Below are positions 5,941 to 6,876 of a stretch of DNA of 6,876 bases, piece by piece (the first letter of the stretch is position 1; the number at the start of each line of letters is the position of its first letter). The notes below the pieces were generated by a model. It did not search any database. It was not told where the DNA came from and saw nothing but the letters and a program-made list of their open reading frames with translations. The translations under genes and the position numbers were made by a program. Origin of the DNA: Treponema sp. (lineage in GTDB: Bacteria > Spirochaetota > Spirochaetia > Treponematales > Treponemataceae); the NCBI GenBank assembly GCA_003447785.1, contig DLYJ01000095.1:1-6876 (forward strand). Reading direction: 5' to 3'.

Positions 5941-6876
5941 AGTCCGTTACAAAGTAATCAGGATTTACGGCTTCCATATAGAGCCTCATTTCCCAGTGAA
6001 GGTGCGGTCCTGTGGCAAGCCCGGTGGCTCCTGAAAGCCCAATCAGCTGCTGTTCCTCAACCATGTCACCCACATTAACCTTTAATTCACTCATGTGGTA
6101 ATAAAGACTGTACAGTCCCGGAAGGTGCTCGATACAGATGCTCCATCCTGTTGAAACCCTGTCTTCTGCCATTACAACCTTTCCGCGGCCGCAGGCACGG
6201 ACTTCGTTTCCCGTTTTGATGCCATAGTCAATTCCGTAGTGGAGGTTTGTCGTTGAGCCCCCTGTGGAATAAGTGAAGGTGCGACGGTCAGCAAAGAAAG
6301 ATGTTCTTCTTGTAGCCGGAGTCGGGGCGGTGTATGCTTCAAAGGCATAAATTGAATCAGAATTTGTTGTCTCAAGAATTTTGTTCAGGCGCTTTATCTG
6401 GTCGCTGCGCTCCGGGCTTGTATCTGTTTTGATTTTTGTATTGCGCGGCCCCAGTGCAATTGTTTCCGTTACAAAGTCTTTAGGAAGACAGTTTATTTTT
6501 ACGCAGAAGCTTTCTGGTTCACTGCAGAATGCTGTAAAATCTGCGTTCAGCAGGTATTCGCCTGCCTCAAGGTAAGTCGATGAAGGCAGGAGAACAAAGA
6601 GGTCGTCCGTGCCCGCCTTTGATGGAACAAAATACATCCTGGCCTTACGGATTTTCTTTTCAGGTTTTGCCGCACTTGTGTAATAAACTACTGATTCGGA
6701 CTTTCCTGCAAATTTTTTAACCTTCCGTTTTCCCTGAAGTGTAAGGCGGACGGCTATAGGATCCCCCGGATAAAAGGTCTGGTTGTATTTTAAAGTTGCA
6801 GTATAGTTTTTTGCCTTAAGGTTTAAGGATTCAACCTGAGCGGAAACGGGCAGAAGTATGAGCAATGTGCACAAAA
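5927..6876 (-). CDS. Secreted M23-family metallopeptidase (5' end outside window)
   Basis: This is a probable peptidoglycan endopeptidase of the LytM/M23 family, acting outside the cytoplasmic membrane. The gene enters from the right edge; 315 codons plus two bases are visible. The first visible codon is TTG (6874-6872), inside the hydrophobic core of a signal peptide that ends V-S-A|Q at about residues 10-13, so the true start lies beyond the window and TTG is not it. Residues about 14-140 form a beta-rich domain of the kind often found before M23 domains; a charged linker spans about 145-195. The M23 domain (about 196-308) shows the zinc and catalytic residues: H212 and D216 in HYGIDYG, H260 in YYHMS, and H291 and H293 in GPHLHWE. 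All key residues are present, so it should be an active enzyme rather than an EnvC-type regulator. It ends in TAG (5929-5927) within the last codons of ligA, converging with it. No terminator hairpin was seen at the junction. Confidence 0.93.
   Translation of the reverse strand, partial: LCTLLILLPVSAQVESLNLKAKNYTATLKYNQTFYPGDPIAVRLTLQGKRKVKKFAGKSESVVYYTSAAKPEKKIRKARMYFVPSKAGTDDLFVLLPSSTYLEAGEYLLNADFTAFCSEPESFCVKINCLPKDFVTETIALGPRNTKIKTDTSPERSDQIKRLNKILETTNSDSIYAFEAYTAPTPATRRTSFFADRRTFTYSTGGSTTNLHYGIDYGIKTGNEVRACGRGKVVMAEDRVSTGWSICIEHLPGLYSLYYHMSELKVNVGDMVEEQQLIGLSGATGLATGPHLHWEMRLYMEAVNPDYFVTDFTLP

Overview
The window looks like chromosomal backbone from a host-associated Treponema-type spirochaete. 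The grounds are a lipoprotein with a relaxed lipobox, a divergent LigA, spirochaete-style secreted M23 and multi-membrane proteins, and moderate-to-low GC with frequent A/T homopolymers. The genus is an inference from sequence style, not a database match. I found no mobile elements, CRISPR arrays, tRNAs, rRNAs or clear intrinsic terminators.

Layout: (1) Positions 1-1379, minus strand, hold the 5' part of a gene open for 459 codons that runs off the left edge. It encodes an exported or membrane protein with a signal peptide, a large extracytoplasmic domain that resembles a degenerate M28 (aminopeptidase-like) fold, and then several membrane helices. (2) Positions 1380-1458 are a short divergent promoter region. 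It has a near-consensus sigma70 promoter for the rightward genes (TTTACA, 17 bp, TATAAT) and a small perfect dyad over its -35 box. (3) Positions 1459-5940 are a tight four-gene rightward operon: an unrecognised 388-residue cytoplasmic protein, a 223-residue lipoprotein, TrmB (tRNA m7G46 methyltransferase) and LigA (NAD+-dependent DNA ligase). The junctions are an 8-nt gap, an 8-nt overlap and a 3-nt gap. (4) Positions 5927-6876, minus strand, hold the 3' part of a secreted M23 metallopeptidase that enters from the right edge and overlaps the end of ligA tail-to-tail by 14 nt.

The operon joins housekeeping nucleic-acid enzymes (tRNA modification, replication and repair ligation) to two proteins of unknown role, one of them envelope-anchored. 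The flanking opposite-strand genes are both envelope or export proteins, one of them a probable peptidoglycan hydrolase. Nothing in the window forces a functional link between these groups. I do not see a convincing novel multi-gene system. The most unusual element is the M28-like multi-membrane protein on the left, followed by the unassigned operon leader and the divergent motifs of LigA.
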